Notes: generated from the letters alone by a model not told the origin. A DNA stretch of 64,000 nucleotides from Norana najaformis (GCA_964023275.1 OZ029914.1:32185351-32249350), one strand, 5' to 3'. Positions 35,801 through 45,995 are shown, numbered from the stretch's first letter. Numbers and translations: made by a program.

Positions 35801-38446
35801 TGAAGTGGGAACATTTATGAATTTTGGTTGATTTGACATGGAGTAACCCAGTAATAACATACATTCAATTACAATTTCATAACAGAAATATGGATTCAAG
35901 ATACAGTAACACGCAAAACAGCAACACATACGAGACCAAGGAAATGTGACAGTTTTACTTAAACTATGATACTTGCAATAGCACCAAAATTTTGCAAACT
36001 ACAAAGCAGTTTCATTCCAGCAATCAAATTCCAATAATGTTACTTGAAACGCAAGCATAGTTACAGTAAAAGCACAGTCATTTTGCTCATGAACATTGTT
36101 CATAGTCTTTCAAGCTGCCAATGAGACTGCTGCTTACAGGACTAAACTATTCTGAGCAACAGTCATTACATTCAAAACAGAAAGAATGAAGCAAAACCTG
36201 ATCAGGGCGACAGCATTTGTAAGATACTTTTGGAGCTCTGTATAGATCAGTCGGTGAAACAGGTATTTATGGTGAAGCTCTATTGTCAGCTGAAACCCCT
36301 TGAAAATTGGATTCTCCTACAAATGAATAAAAAAATGCCATACCATAACACACACACTCACGTACCAGTGAACCATGGTGATCAACTGGTTGAGCGCTAG
36401 CCTTATAACATGAAGAGTCGGTGCTAGTCACTAACTGTTATAAGGACCTTGAGATTTAAGTGACTCTTCAACAATGATTGATTAATCATCATTACATTGG
36501 GGCACTATAAAAATTAAAGCAATATTAATTATGGAACTCTATTTCATAGACTAATTAATCAGGATTAATACTAAATGAACACTTAATTCAGATTCAGACT
36601 CAAGAAACTACAATTATTATTATAATTTTTTGGTTTCTACACAGTGTAAGCTTAATTCTGCAGGAAAAAGAAATTATGACAGAAGCTGTTAGTGAGTTTC
36701 TTAAAGTCAGGAATCATCCTCCGCAACATCGTTAAACGTGCCTCGAAAAGTTATGGTATTATAGTGCTGGATAAACATAAAATATAATTAAAATAATACA
36801 AGAAAATGGTATTACATAGGATGAGAAATGAATGACTATTACTCGTAAATCGAAGGATGACATCAGGTGTTGACCGATGATGCAGAAACAGCTGTACTCA
36901 TTCAAAAGAGATGTGATTAAGTGACTGGCCACTGAAACGGTCATCTGCTGACCAGTTGCTGGAAGTTGGACAAACAGACCAGACCGCCTTTCCGTTATGA
37001 ATTCCTGCACCCAAGCCTCCAAACACTGGAAAAGTCGCTGGGGATCTCGACAGTAAAACCTACAACAAAATCACAGATTAATGCGCACACGCACACACAC
37101 TGCACAATAATGGAAAATTTGTGAACCTCTGCGAGGTTCTTAAAAGTTTCTTCAAAGAATCGGTAATGTTTGAACTCTTGAGGTACGTAAAAGGTTCTTC
37201 AAGTAATAAGCAATTCATGAACTCTTGTGAGGTTCGTGAAAGACATTGTGTAGTTAGTGAGATATACATGCACATAAAACAGTTTGAAGCTACAGATATG
37301 ACACTAAGAAGCAAGATGAAGTCATGCAACACCAAAGTGACACCAGCTGTTATGATTGTTAGTACTTGTCTGGGCACCATCCTTGGAAAATCAGGCCCTT
37401 TAGGCCAACCCAATCTTCTGTTCTTTCAGGGTCAGCATATGAGGAAGAGCACAGACTGGGGTTAATAATGTCCAGTTGTTTGATAGTGGTGATCGTGTTT
37501 GTGCTTCAGGGATGAGACAATTCAAACCCCAGAAATCTGAGGAATTTCCATACAAGCAGGTGAAAACGTGTGACAGCTTTGTCTGCACAATTACCCTTCA
37601 AATAAAAACTGCAGTAAGTATACCATTCATAGTTTACATGTCAGTCCTTGTAGCCACTACAGAAGTCTGTGGCAGGAAAGCATCCTGGGAAGCTACAGAC
37701 ATGAATCTAAACATTCATGTAGCACCTTTTAAGAACCTTGCAAATGTGCAAGATGGGCATTAACTGAGCCTTAAACTGAAAACTAACCAACCTCTGCATG
37801 AGATCGTGCATTTTTTCTGTTCTGATCTCAGAGAGCTGATACCCTTCATGTGCATCTGGGGCCATAGCAGGCGGCAAGGACTGGTAGACACAGGTAGCAA
37901 GACGGCGCAAGTCTTCGTAAAGATACTGCTGAAGCTCTAGTTCAAAGTTCTCGTTCCGCTCTTTAATTTGCCTGAAAGATATTAACTGTTATAAAAAATT
38001 TTACTTCTTCACACCATCTATGAAACTGAAGTCAGACAGCAGAAATGCTACATAACTTTACAGAAGGTTAACGTTTCACATAAATTATATTATCCAGTTA
38101 CTGCTAAGATTAACATTTATTGTTCGAGTCTATATGCTCTGTCTCCGTATCTTCAGGATAAATATACATAAGTATCTATCTCAACACTTGTATATCATCT
38201 TATAAAACTTCTTGTAAGGTACTCCTTGCTAGCCTAAATGAGGTTATAGCTAAAAATGTTCATCTGCAGGTGAACGTGTTTCATACACTGAGTCGTGGAG
38301 TAAATGATCACTAGGTTCTAGGTTCTGTTAGCCCAATTCTGCCATACAGAGAAGACTTAAACACACAAAGTCAAGGACAAAGCTCAGAATAGAGAAGAAA
38401 GGCATTATTGGATTCCAGTGAACCAAATGAACTATGTACTTATATA

Positions 38447-38484
<38 letters not shown>

Positions 38485-41400
38485 CTGGGCACGTACATAG
38501 AACAATTTTTTCAAAAGTAGTAAATTAAGGCTTAATATTCATGCTGACAGTAAGTTCTAGAAACTTCTCCACAACATACTTAACAATCAGTGCCAGCCAT
38601 AGCTTCAGAAATGGCAGAAAAACTGCACAAACAGAAAAACAAACTCTCCACAAGGTGAAAGAAATAAAACGAGAAGAAATGGCATTAAACCTGGTTTCTG
38701 TGCATGAAGAACAGTTGCAGGAGTTAGCATTCAGCGTTACAGACTCGGAAACTTCACCTAATACGGGAGACGATGGTGGATCTAACAAAATTTCTTCCTG
38801 CTACAAAACACAGATGAGCTGAATAATGTAGCTAACATACCTTTTGCTACTAGAATATCATGACCAATATGCTGATTAATTTTTCCATAAGACTATACAC
38901 AATTCTAATCTAATCTAAGCTTATCTACAGACTTCTATAGCACTACTATCATAATGCCCAAGGCATCAAATGTTGGTTGCTTCAAGTGAACATTTTTATT
39001 TATTTGGGCAGTTCATTTATTTTAACAGATCTTAGTTTTCAAATTCAAGTACAGGTCTTCACTGCATAAGGACCACTCATAGATGTCTCTGCTTCAGCTC
39101 GTTAATCTACATGATAATTCCCTTAGACATGTGTATCAATATGTGAGATAACTGTAGCAACTCATACCATACTACTCTACACAATGAGCTTAGAACCTGC
39201 AATACTGTGTAACACCATCTTGGGAACACAAACAAAGCAATTTCTATTCTAAGGATATCATGAGAATAAGAGCGGGAAAGGAAGGAGAGGAAGAGGTTGG
39301 AAAAATGGGAGTGGTTAGCATAGCAGAAAGGAGAGCAGAAGGTAAGGGAGAGCAGGGTAAGGGAGGAGAGGAAGAAATTGGGAAAACAGAGGATTTTCCC
39401 CAGAAGGGACATTAAGCAAAACTGGAGTGCAGATACTCAGCACAAGATAGGCTAGTAACTCAAAACAGCAAAGTGGTTTAATTCAACTTACAAGGTCACT
39501 GGCCATGGGGTCAATTCCTCCCCGGTCAAACGACTGCTGACACTCGATGCACACCCAAAGCTATCAACAAAACACATGAACAGTTTCAAGCATGCTACAT
39601 ATCACCCCAAAACGCACTAAATGTGTACATTGCATCTGAAAGAAAACACTTTATATCAAATAATGGCAGGTCTCTCAGACTGATAGCTCTAGGAAAATCA
39701 AAGCTTTGAGATGAAGAGCAGATGTGGCAATTTCATATTCAAGAAGACATGAAGCAGCAGGTAAAAAAATTCCCCCTAAAACAGATATACTGTTTAAATT
39801 GTGTGATAGTGCATTAGAACTACTCACAGCCTGTTCATTTCAACTCATTACTTAATTCTACGTTACATGATTTGTTCATCATCAGTCAATCAGTCAACCA
39901 CCTCAACATCAGAAGAAAACAAAGCAGATTCCTAGTCTGATGGATTGCTACTGGGTTTTCAATGGGATCACCAGCATTAGTTTCAGTTAGTAATCTAGAC
40001 ACTTACTACAGCACCTTTTGAGTACCCCACAGAATCGCTGCCTATGTTCAATATGCTCAACTGAATGGTGTAAAAGTTCATTCGGAAGAAAAGATTCATC
40101 AGTAAGCAAACAGTGTTCAGATAATGAAGAGACACCACTGATAGGCTCGAGCAAACATGCAGAGCCTTCATTACACAGAGCATTCATTACACATATAAAT
40201 TGCAGCTACAAGCAACCACCAACTTATGCACTGTACATAGTGTAGCTACAGAAGTTTTCAAATCATAGCTTGCAGCTGTTGGATTACAGTTCATCTTGTC
40301 TGTGTTTCAGAGCAAAAACTTTACAACAGTGAATTTTTCTTTATATGGATGATAAGCAAATGCAACTAGTACCCATTCCTCATCTAACAATCATTCATTC
40401 TAACAACAAGGCTTTTAGAGCCTGGTAACTTTTCTGCGACAATAACTTGCCCCTCACCTGCGGATATGCTGACACATCAACACTCACAGAGTCTGACTCT
40501 AATAAAACAAACAATGAAAAATTCATACATTTTATCTAATCCATCTGATGATAGCCAACAAACAATGTAAGGCAGCGTAACTGGATATTTGTTTATGCCC
40601 TATCTAGTAAACTCCTCACACAGCATTTGAACACATATAATTCTCACTGCTAATAAAACACTACTATGATTACTAACAGTGAACAGCCAACAAATGAGCA
40701 AGTTTCTAACAGAATGGAAAAAAGTTTTTTAAAAATGAAGGCTTCCTTTAAAGCCTTAGGTTAGTATTTACATGCAGTTTGGAAAGAGATAGGACAATCA
40801 AAACCTCACAACCAAAGCCAAGGAGTCAGTGAATACAATCACCAAAAACCACAAACCATAAGCTTACAAGATAAACTAACTATATTTTCTGAACACATTT
40901 TTTACCTGAACTTCTATGAATGCACCTTACCGAAAGAGGTGACTTATGCGTGAATGTTTGAAAGTTTGGACTACCCCAGCATATATAAAATGCAGTGCTG
41001 CAAAGATCACTAAAAATTAAAGTGTTAAAATGTATTCTCCTCACTAAGGATGACCAATCTGAGTGTTGTCCACTTTAATTATTACTCTAAACCCCGTTAA
41101 AAGTAGTGTGGGATTTATGCAAGTCTTAGCCTGGCTAGAAAGCTCAAAGACATAAATCGCCATATGTGAAATCATTTGCACTATAGCCTGCTTCAAAATG
41201 CCATGTTGCAATGTGGTTAAGGGACAAAATGATTGTGACTTAAAACCAGACAATTAAATTGCTGGTTACGTTAACACATTCTGTTTCCAGACATGAACAC
41301 CTTGTAGCACACAACCTTGGAAACAGGCTGCCTAGGCCGATGGCGATGTGCAACTGATACAGCCACTGAGCTCAGGCGGTAGAGGCACAATTACCATTAA

Positions 41401-43795
41401 TAATTAATCTCAGCGCTACTAGTGAAAAATGTGTGGTCCCATTATTAATTGTTGAGGGTATGATACGTGAAGGTATTGTAAGTTTGTCTTCTTTGCAACA
41501 GCCCCACTTTCCTCCAGCTACGATCACTGGGCTGCAAGCTAGCTGCAGAGGTGATTGTGCTGCCATTCTCCGATGCAGTCAGCGTTTATTCAGCAATGTT
41601 AATGAATATTAACTTGTTTCCGCTGTGCATAGCTGCCTCAGTAGGGTGGTTAAGTAATAATTTGGCAATAGTCATTAATGTCAGAAAATAGGATGACATC
41701 AATGAGCATTAACAAATTATATGAAGCACTATATTTCAATTAAAACAAACCCATACAAACTAAGCTGTATTAGTTTACTTGTTTAAATGCAGGGCAATAT
41801 AGAATATCTTTCCATATTTAATATCTTTGTTTCTATTCAGTGAGAGTAATAATATTATAATGGAACTGTCTAAATTATCAGCAAGAAGTCAATAAACAAC
41901 TGTTGTTGCAAATCTTTAATTTAAAAAGTGTAAAAATTTTATTTTCACAAATTTTATCACAAAACAATTATAGGTGATTTTGCCAAATACAGTTATTGGT
42001 ATTCCAACCCAACAGCACATCGGTGCTGCAGCTAGGATACAGTGCGTCTAATTGTTGCTTTCACAAAAATTTGCCATTATTACATCACTGTGTCTTATTG
42101 AAAGGTGCGACTTCTAGTCTGGAAAATACGGTAGTTTCTTCAATTTAACCTTTAAGAATAATTCAACTAACAACACTTTTAAAAAACTTTTCCTTTATAT
42201 AACTTTGAGTACAACTTTTTAATGAAAGTTCTTACAACTTATGAAATCCAACTCACCAAAGTGGCCTAAATTTAAGTCACCGTTTCCAATTTTTGGTCGA
42301 TGGCAGACGAAGCAGCTTTCGCTATTGAGGTAGAAGCCAGTAAAAGGTGAACTGCTCAGCACTTCCCCTCCTTTCACTCTGCCAGATGTTTGCTTCTGCA
42401 TAGTTTGCCCCTCTTGTGTCTGCTGCCACTGTCACAAAAATATCACAATACAGTGACACAAAAATTTTTTAAATGGTCAAAACACTAAACTCCCTCTTTC
42501 TGAAATCTATTTTAAACAAATGCTTTCTATGGATATTTCTAGACAGTCAAAACACAAAATTCCTTCTTTAAATTAATTTTACAAATCTTTTTGTATGGAT
42601 GTTTCTGGACAATTACATATAATGCCATTCTAAGAACATCTAAGAAATGCTGTTCTAAACTTATCTCCATGGTCGTGTTAATTTATTTATTTACAGCACA
42701 GTAACACGTAGAATCGGCTGCTTGTGATCGCCCTACTTAAAAATAATATGACCACCACAGACTGAGAAATTAGAGCGCTGCCACATACTGGACGCACTCC
42801 CAATTAACAAGTAAGCGAGTCATCCGCAGTAAGCAGCCGTATGTAACAGACTAACAAAAAGTTTATAAAATACTTCTATTGGTGAAATAAATCATAGAAT
42901 AACACAAGGTTATCAATAAATCAAGAATTCGGGTAAGTTTCTGTGAAGCAAACAACAATGTTTGTGAAAAAGTTAAAAGTTCTCGCAAAATGTGTTTCGC
43001 CTGATGATCTCCTGCAGATACGTTGGAAACAAATCACAATTTGTGCCAAATTGTCTTCTAGAGCCCTGAAGTGTAATTCGACACAGAACTATTTTTTATT
43101 GTGATGCACATACAAATAGAAATTAGTGTTAATTGCACTGTGCATGTCATTAGTTTTATTGCGCTATGCTTGTTGTTCTGAGTGACTCATTTATTAACTG
43201 GGAGTGTGTCCAGTATGTGGCAGCGCTCTAATTTCTCTCAGTTTGTGATGGCCATATTGTTTTTAACTTGTTTAAATGTTTTTAACTGAGCGATGTTTTT
43301 ACATGTTTTTACCTAAATCACCTATTACATTAGCAGTCAGTAAATCTGAATCTGAAGCTCAATCTGAAGTATAGTGTTCTATCAGAGTGTCCTAGTATTC
43401 AGCTGATTGAAGAGACAACTGCAACATTTGAAATAATCCCACATTTCTTTGAGCTCCAAACACATAATTTGAAGAACCGTTTTATCCACAGTGTCAAGTA
43501 ATAAATGCAAATATAAATAAAGCTATCTTTTAAATGAATCAATCACCTGCGAATAGGCTGCCAAAGAATCTCCCAAGCTATGCATGAAGGTATTTGTACT
43601 GGTAGGTATAGCGTTTTGGAAACAGCCATTTACAACGGTTTTTGTCGGGGCCTGCGAGTTCGAACCCGGACCACTTGGGTTCGAACCCGGACCACTAAGG
43701 TTCGACGGCAGTAGGTAAGTTTTTCCAGCAGTTCTTTTCGGTTTCCTTCTCGGAGTTTTCTTCGCATCAGATGAGCCCATCGTGAACTTGATCAT
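18383..43795 (-). CDS. FAM193A: FAM193 family protein (FAM193A-like), complete multi-exon gene
   Basis: Twenty-one minus-strand exons join to an uninterrupted 6039-nt frame (2012 aa). From the start they are 43547-43795, 42257-42428, 40458-40498, 39492-39560, 38691-38800, 37792-37971, 36843-37059, 36198-36316, 35517-35673, 34998-35131, 34453-34548, 33315-33542, 32448-32628, 30495-30818, 27395-28822, 25708-25779, 24899-25099, 21086-22843, 20054-20147, 19220-19298 and 18383-18512. FAM193 hallmarks are a basic N-terminus, paired cysteine motifs (CFVCHRP; CIECQQSF; CNCSSC), CDCWHCEVFGHST joined to TSKNYAEMRDRLRLRLKKK, DIEELLKFINGE with AKAAKRSRQKLRK, and the C-terminal DEIFMPKDV...EREIEEFKRFC. 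The spaced cysteines suggest metal binding, but the biochemical role of the family is not established to my knowledge. It is longer than vertebrate FAM193A because two low-complexity exons are expanded. Vertebrates have A and B paralogues; a single gene would be ancestral to both. Confidence 0.92.
19220..19298 (-). CDS. FAM193A: FAM193 exon 20
   Basis: Encodes DEIFMPKDVPGDCHLDENER, then EIEEFKR, matching the C-terminal VFLPKDIDLD...ETEREVEYFKRF block of vertebrate FAM193. Acceptor ttttgcag, donor gtagtt. Confidence 0.92.
20054..20147 (-). CDS. FAM193A: FAM193 exon 19 (lysine-rich)
   Basis: Encodes ASSGAVGGAGATAKLKKSKR, then KNKSKNSLSVV. This basic patch precedes the conserved C-terminus in the family and could be a nuclear localisation signal. 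Acceptor tatag, donor gtaagg. Confidence 0.85.
21086..22843 (-). CDS. FAM193A: FAM193 exon 18 (largest, 1758 nt)
   Basis: 586 codons, phase 0. It begins LQQKAKEGRSDENSRRSCGN, includes GDMEGLLNVLNSMNFSGDHH and several Gln-rich runs, with long Lys/Gln/Ser/Thr-rich disordered sequence, and ends DAASLENNK at donor gtaaca. The 1656-nt stretch from the internal ATG at 22648 is part of this exon, not a separate gene. Confidence 0.9.
23480..23499. repeat. AC microsatellite
   Basis: A run of ac in the intron between FAM193 exons 17 and 18. Confidence 0.9.
24899..25099 (-). CDS. FAM193A: FAM193 exon 17
   Basis: Encodes QNEQKTVEPEKLEEKNDPVH, then DIEELLKFINGEDEAMEKSK and AKAAKRSRQKLRK, a conserved family block. 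Acceptor acttag, donor gtttgt. Confidence 0.9.
25708..25779 (-). CDS. FAM193A: FAM193 exon 16
   Basis: Encodes PLTLPTSKNYAEMRDRLRLR, then LKKK, the most recognisable FAM193 block. Acceptor tttttag-type, donor gtaggt. Confidence 0.92.
25962..26110. repeat. Dispersed repeat shared with 61835-61985
   Basis: 'acttgtaattgtaataag', 'caaatcagaggcactctctgc' and 'gatgttaaatgtcatta' recur in the same order at 61835-61985, about 80% alike by eye. A related piece is at about 15370-15450. It has the look of a SINE or LINE tail. Confidence 0.7.
26640..26960 (-). pseudogene. Coding-like remnant, unidentified
   Basis: A minus-strand frame (26665-26928) reads GNMGIGDIQTVDRAAQFGEV, then WSQVQMALQSLHRISVSF, before a stop; adjacent frames continue with protein-like sequence. 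No splice context links it to FAM193. It could be a degenerate transposon or processed pseudogene; I do not recognise it. Confidence 0.25.
27395..28822 (-). CDS. FAM193A: FAM193 exon 15 (large, low-complexity, ends in the CEVFGH motif)
   Basis: 476 codons in one exon: a Gln run (RQQQQQQPP), then long Ser/Pro/Thr-rich sequence. It ends GKYCDCWHCEVFGHST, the cysteine motif that vertebrate FAM193A carries immediately before its PTSRNY segment. Donor ACT|gtgagt. The acceptor ttaccag ends at 28823; a duplicated acceptor 39 nt upstream would add 13 residues in frame. Confidence 0.9.
30495..30818 (-). CDS. FAM193A: FAM193 exon 14
   Basis: Encodes NDQFRKTTNSDDDNSSDEDD, then QLEIKGLSGVIGNGILRNSE and a Ser/Thr/Gly-rich end. 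Acceptor tactag, donor gtatgt. Phase 0 at both ends. Confidence 0.8.
31891..32004 (-). CDS. Candidate cassette exon of FAM193
   Basis: 114 nt (38 codons, phase 0 on both sides) between a good acceptor (cattttcag) and donor cag|gttgtt. It encodes CLLHGAAPVSTLDNLIVLSP, then WRRHYCDEFLRYMQ. It could be inserted between exons 13 and 14 without changing the frame. There is no family match I can name, so it may be chance. Confidence 0.3.
32448..32628 (-). CDS. FAM193A: FAM193 exon 13 (acidic)
   Basis: Encodes RDELCSVSNMVNGRLQMELK, then about 28 residues that are almost all D/E, then ALHNSPNHRIAEL. The acceptor ctgtttcag is good. The donor TTG|gtgcga is weak, but it is the only GT that fits before a stop seven codons later, so this end is less certain. 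Confidence 0.7.
32840..32869. repeat. AC microsatellite
   Basis: An uninterrupted ac run in a FAM193 intron. Confidence 0.95.
33315..33542 (-). CDS. FAM193A: FAM193 exon 12
   Basis: Encodes CMCKCDMLAGMVGSESSDLV, then a serine-rich part and DTDGVFSKFIGNP. CMCKC is a further cysteine pair. Acceptor tttcag, donor gtgagc. Confidence 0.85.
34453..34548 (-). CDS. FAM193A: FAM193 exon 11
   Basis: Encodes TENHLMERVWQDSIHESNEA, then DVDLPYPNYGET. Acceptor tctttag, donor gtaggt. Confidence 0.8.
34648..34690. repeat. ATC/GTC trinucleotide repeat
   Basis: An intronic run of atc/gtc units. Confidence 0.85.
34998..35131 (-). CDS. FAM193A: FAM193 exon 10
   Basis: Encodes VDAQEKQQKMLQNDNEDLAR, then WSEIQNQSGSKLSETKTM. 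Acceptor ttatag, donor gtaaat. Confidence 0.85.
35517..35673 (-). CDS. FAM193A: FAM193 exon 9
   Basis: Encodes LQSTKLRKENAAACNFYSQL, then LQEFVKLQEEMSRVLMEWQE. Coiled coil. Acceptor ttttag, donor gtcagc. Confidence 0.85.
36198..36316 (-). CDS. FAM193A: FAM193 exon 8
   Basis: Encodes ENPIFKGFQLTIELHHKYLF, then HRLIYTELQKYLTNAVALI. Acceptor tttgtag, donor gttttg. Confidence 0.85.
36375..36520 (+). repeat. Possible tRNA-derived SINE
   Basis: An A-box-like 'tggttgagcgctagcct', a degenerate B box ('gtcggtgctagtcac') and an AT-rich tail after 'ggggcactataaaaatt'. Intronic in FAM193. Confidence 0.35.
36843..37059 (-). CDS. FAM193A: FAM193 exon 7
   Basis: Encodes FYCRDPQRLFQCLEAWVQEF, then VASHLITSLLNEYSCFC and GQHLMSSFDLR. 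Acceptor tgtag, donor gtaata. Confidence 0.85.
37792..37971 (-). CDS. FAM193A: FAM193 exon 6
   Basis: Encodes QIKERNENFELELQQYLYED, then LRRLATCVYQSLPPAMAP. Helical, no motif. Acceptor tttcag, donor gttggt. Confidence 0.85.
38440..38484. repeat. TA microsatellite
   Basis: A run of ta interrupted by tgta; self-complementary. Confidence 0.9.
38691..38800 (-). CDS. FAM193A: FAM193 exon 5
   Basis: Encodes QEEILLDPPSSPVLGEVSES, then NANSCNCSSCTETR. The CNCSSC motif is typical of the family. Acceptor ttgtag, donor gtttaa. Confidence 0.85.
39492..39560 (-). CDS. FAM193A: FAM193 exon 4
   Basis: Encodes LWVCIECQQSFDRGGIDPMA, then SDL. CxxC motif of the N-terminal cysteine cluster. Acceptor tgatag, donor gtaagt. 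Confidence 0.85.
40458..40498 (-). CDS. FAM193A: FAM193 exon 3 (41 nt)
   Basis: Encodes SDSVSVDVSAYPQ. Acceptor tttattag, donor gtgagg. Phase fits both neighbours. Confidence 0.7.
42257..42428 (-). CDS. FAM193A: FAM193 exon 2
   Basis: Encodes WQQTQEGQTMQKQTSGRVKG, then SESCFVCHRPKIGNGDLNLG. CxxC motif. Acceptor gtgacag, donor G|gtgagt. Confidence 0.85.
42734..43269. mobile_element. Foldback / MITE-like element with about 88-bp inverted arms
   Basis: The left arm 42734-42822 and the right arm 43182-43269 are inverted copies, roughly 80% alike, including 'aaattagagcgctgccacat' and 'actgg' in both. The centre (about 360 bp) is AT-rich and non-coding. It lies in FAM193 intron 1. No clear target duplication or superfamily-specific end was found. 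Confidence 0.75.
43547..43795 (-). CDS. FAM193A: FAM193 exon 1 (start codon)
   Basis: The first ATG, 43793-43795, gives MIKFTMGSSDAKKTPRRKPK; a second ATG at 43778-43780 gives MGSSDAKK, which is closer to the vertebrate start, so either may be used. Two 21-bp tandem units encode SGPGSNPSGPGSNS. Donor cag|gtgatt. Confidence 0.8.
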
Positions 43796-44060
43796 TAGAT
43801 AACAGTATGTCTCGCTTCGGTCTAAGGAAACACACGCAGTTTATTCTCAGTTATGTTTAAAGCGAATCTCGCAATTTCCTTGTATTTGTTTCAGCAAGAC
43901 ACTAGCAATTATCGATTTATTCTCTTGGACTTAACATGGCCGTATATCCGATGACTAAACATTTGAGATCTATGCGCCTTCGCCTCCATTTTTCTGTAGC
44001 CCAGGGATTATAATTCAGTCACATTTCCGCCGTAACAAACCACAACAGAAACATCAAAAA
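43796..44060 (-). promoter_or_regulatory. Likely FAM193 promoter / 5' UTR
   Basis: Immediately upstream of the FAM193 start codon, with several CG dinucleotides and no obvious repeats. No TATA box is obvious. The assignment is by position only. Confidence 0.35.
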
Positions 44061-44214
44061 TTGCAGAAAGATGGCGTGAATATTGTGAAGAATCATATAA
44101 TGACGACGAAGAAAATGAAATACAATGGGATTATGAAACTAGATGGATGGAATTCAAAGAATTAAATTTACTCAGTTGCTATGAGGTTCCAAAAAGGAGA
44201 AACTCAGTTTTTTA

Positions 44215-44720
44215 TGGGTTTAAGAGCAGTCCATTTTCTCCCACCCATAACTGAACTTGATTAAAGACGTCAGATAACCGAGTGAGAGAGGTGGAAGGTG
44301 AGGAAATGTAGGAAAAAAGAGGAAATCAAAGGAAATGTAGAGTTGAGTATCATCAGCATAAAGATGGTGCTTCAGACCACTTTGACTTAGTAAAACGCCT
44401 AGTGGAGTAGTGTACAAGGAGAAAACCACTGGGCCAAGAACAGAGCCTTGAGGGACACCACAGGTGAGTAGTATCTGGTCCAACATAGCACCACTAATGC
44501 AGACAGATTGAGTACGAAAGGCAAGATATGATTTGAACCAGTTAAGGGCCAGACCTGATATACCAAACCAGTGCTCAAGGTGATGGAGCAATATAGTATG
44601 ATCGACAGTGTCGAAGACGACAAACAGGTCAAAAAGAGCAAGTGCAGTTACTTTGCCATTGTGCATGGAACAGATAATGTCATGGTGGACAGAGAGAAGA
44701 GCTGTCTCAATAGAATGGAA
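44215..44720 (-). mobile_element. LINE reverse transcriptase fragment (CR1/L2-type)
   Basis: The minus strand encodes an open reverse transcriptase stretch: IETALLSVHHDIICSMHNGK, then VVFDTVDHTILLHHLEHWFG, CGVPQGSVLGPVVFSLYTTP, and HHLYADDTQLYIS with the catalytic YADD intact. The frame ends at 44220, so the thumb and C-terminal part are missing, and no endonuclease is seen. The fragment is flanked by inverted copies of an unrelated repeat (44140-44172 and 44764-44795). Confidence 0.9.
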
Positions 44721-44739
44721 TTTGCGTTATTCTGACTGG

Positions 44740-45060
44740 AAAAGTAGGAATAAGGAACAAATTTAATTCTTTGAATTCCGTCCATCTAGGAGTCTCTGTC
44801 ATACAACGCAACAGTTCATCCCGTAATTTTTCGATAGCGACCGTGTGGCTTCGACCTTGCTCATTTTTCAATGAATTTATCGGGTGAGATCCTTTACCAC
44901 CGCTGTCCGTTTTAATGGGCGCCACACCATTCGAGGTCCCCGTGTACGGACTGTGCTAGCCCAAGATTCAACTTTCTGAAATTAACCACGATCGGTATGC
45001 AAATTCGCATCCTCACGCTACATGCATTAGGTATTTTTGCTGTGGCAACATTTCTCAGAA
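44740..45060 (-). repeat. Dispersed repeat shared with 10855-10990
   Basis: The minus strand reads an open stretch GVAPIKTDSGGKGSHPINSL, then KNEQGRSHTVAIEKLRDELL, but the family is present in non-coding form at 10855-10990 and about 15100-15140. It is probably a transposon piece rather than a host gene. Confidence 0.5.
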
Positions 45061-45532
45061 GAGTAGTCCTTTGGTAAAAAATTACTTTAGACTTAAGTAC
45101 ATACAACAATTAACTTTCCAGTACATGGATTACATGGCGAATTGTCGATTTAGCCAGACCTACAGCATGCTAGAACAGTTGGAAATCACAACAGCAGTGT
45201 TTACAACCAGTCGACTTCAAAATTTTCTTGCAGACAACTTATCCCGTTTCACTTACTTTGTCTCGCTTTATAAATGCCTTTAAACATTCATATTGTACAT
45301 GCCTTAACTCATCTTGATGCTTAGTATATATGCTTTATTTCTTCTTGTTAGTCAGGAAAACTGAAACTGAAGCAATACAACGTTCCGACTATTCTCAACT
45401 AATCTACCCGCAACTTTGAAAAATCTATTATCTTCTTGTTCACAAACATCCTGTAGACCGATAAGCCTACATAGGCCTGTAAAATCATCGGTCTTCCAAC
45501 CTTCTGTGAGAATGTTACACTCCTTTTAGATA

Positions 45533-45995
45533 AGGGGTGTCAAATTCAAATGGACCTGAGGGCCGAACAAGGGCTCAAACATTGGTTCGAAGGCCAAATA
45601 ATATAACTTAACATAAATTAAACTGAAAATGAGGAAGAAAATAGTTGCTTATTTAACCTTGTAATTATTTCACAACAGAAGGTTTGACCTTTCCATTTAA
45701 GTCTTTAAGTAGAGCTTATAGTAGGCATATTCACAAATGTTCAGTTTTGCTACTAATCTGACAGTATTTTGCCTCGTCCAGTGCATCAATATCAGGCTGA
45801 AAAACTTATCCGTTGGGGTGAGGCCAGTATGAGTGTTGCTTGCAAAATGCCCATCAGTCAGTCTATTCCTGGATGATAATTTGTTAAACCTCGTGGCTGC
45901 AAAGAATTGTTCACGTACACGAGTACCTCCGAACACTGCTATAATCTTGGTAACGGAAAGTGTACGATTTTTACGGTATGCTAATTGTCTATTTG
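45533..45995 (-). mobile_element. hAT transposon remnant (transposase C-terminus)
   Basis: A minus-strand frame at about 45995-45780 reads VTKIIAVFGGTRVREQFFAA, then FNKLSSRNRLTDGHF. This matches the hAT C-terminal dimerisation region (FGTxxxCEQxFS...N..K...RxRLTDxHL) with the usual Cys lost. The end near 45533, 'ggggtgtcaaattcaaatgg' then 'gagggccgaa', looks like the terminal GGGGTGTCAAA...GGGCC sequence of this kind of element. Only one end is recognised; it is a degenerate copy. Confidence 0.6.

Noticed and set aside
44060-44260. A plus-strand host exon (RWREYCEESYNDDEENEIQW...)
   Set aside because: The wording resembles the segment before the reverse transcriptase in LINEs, and part of it recurs inverted at 44764-44795, so it is transposon-derived.
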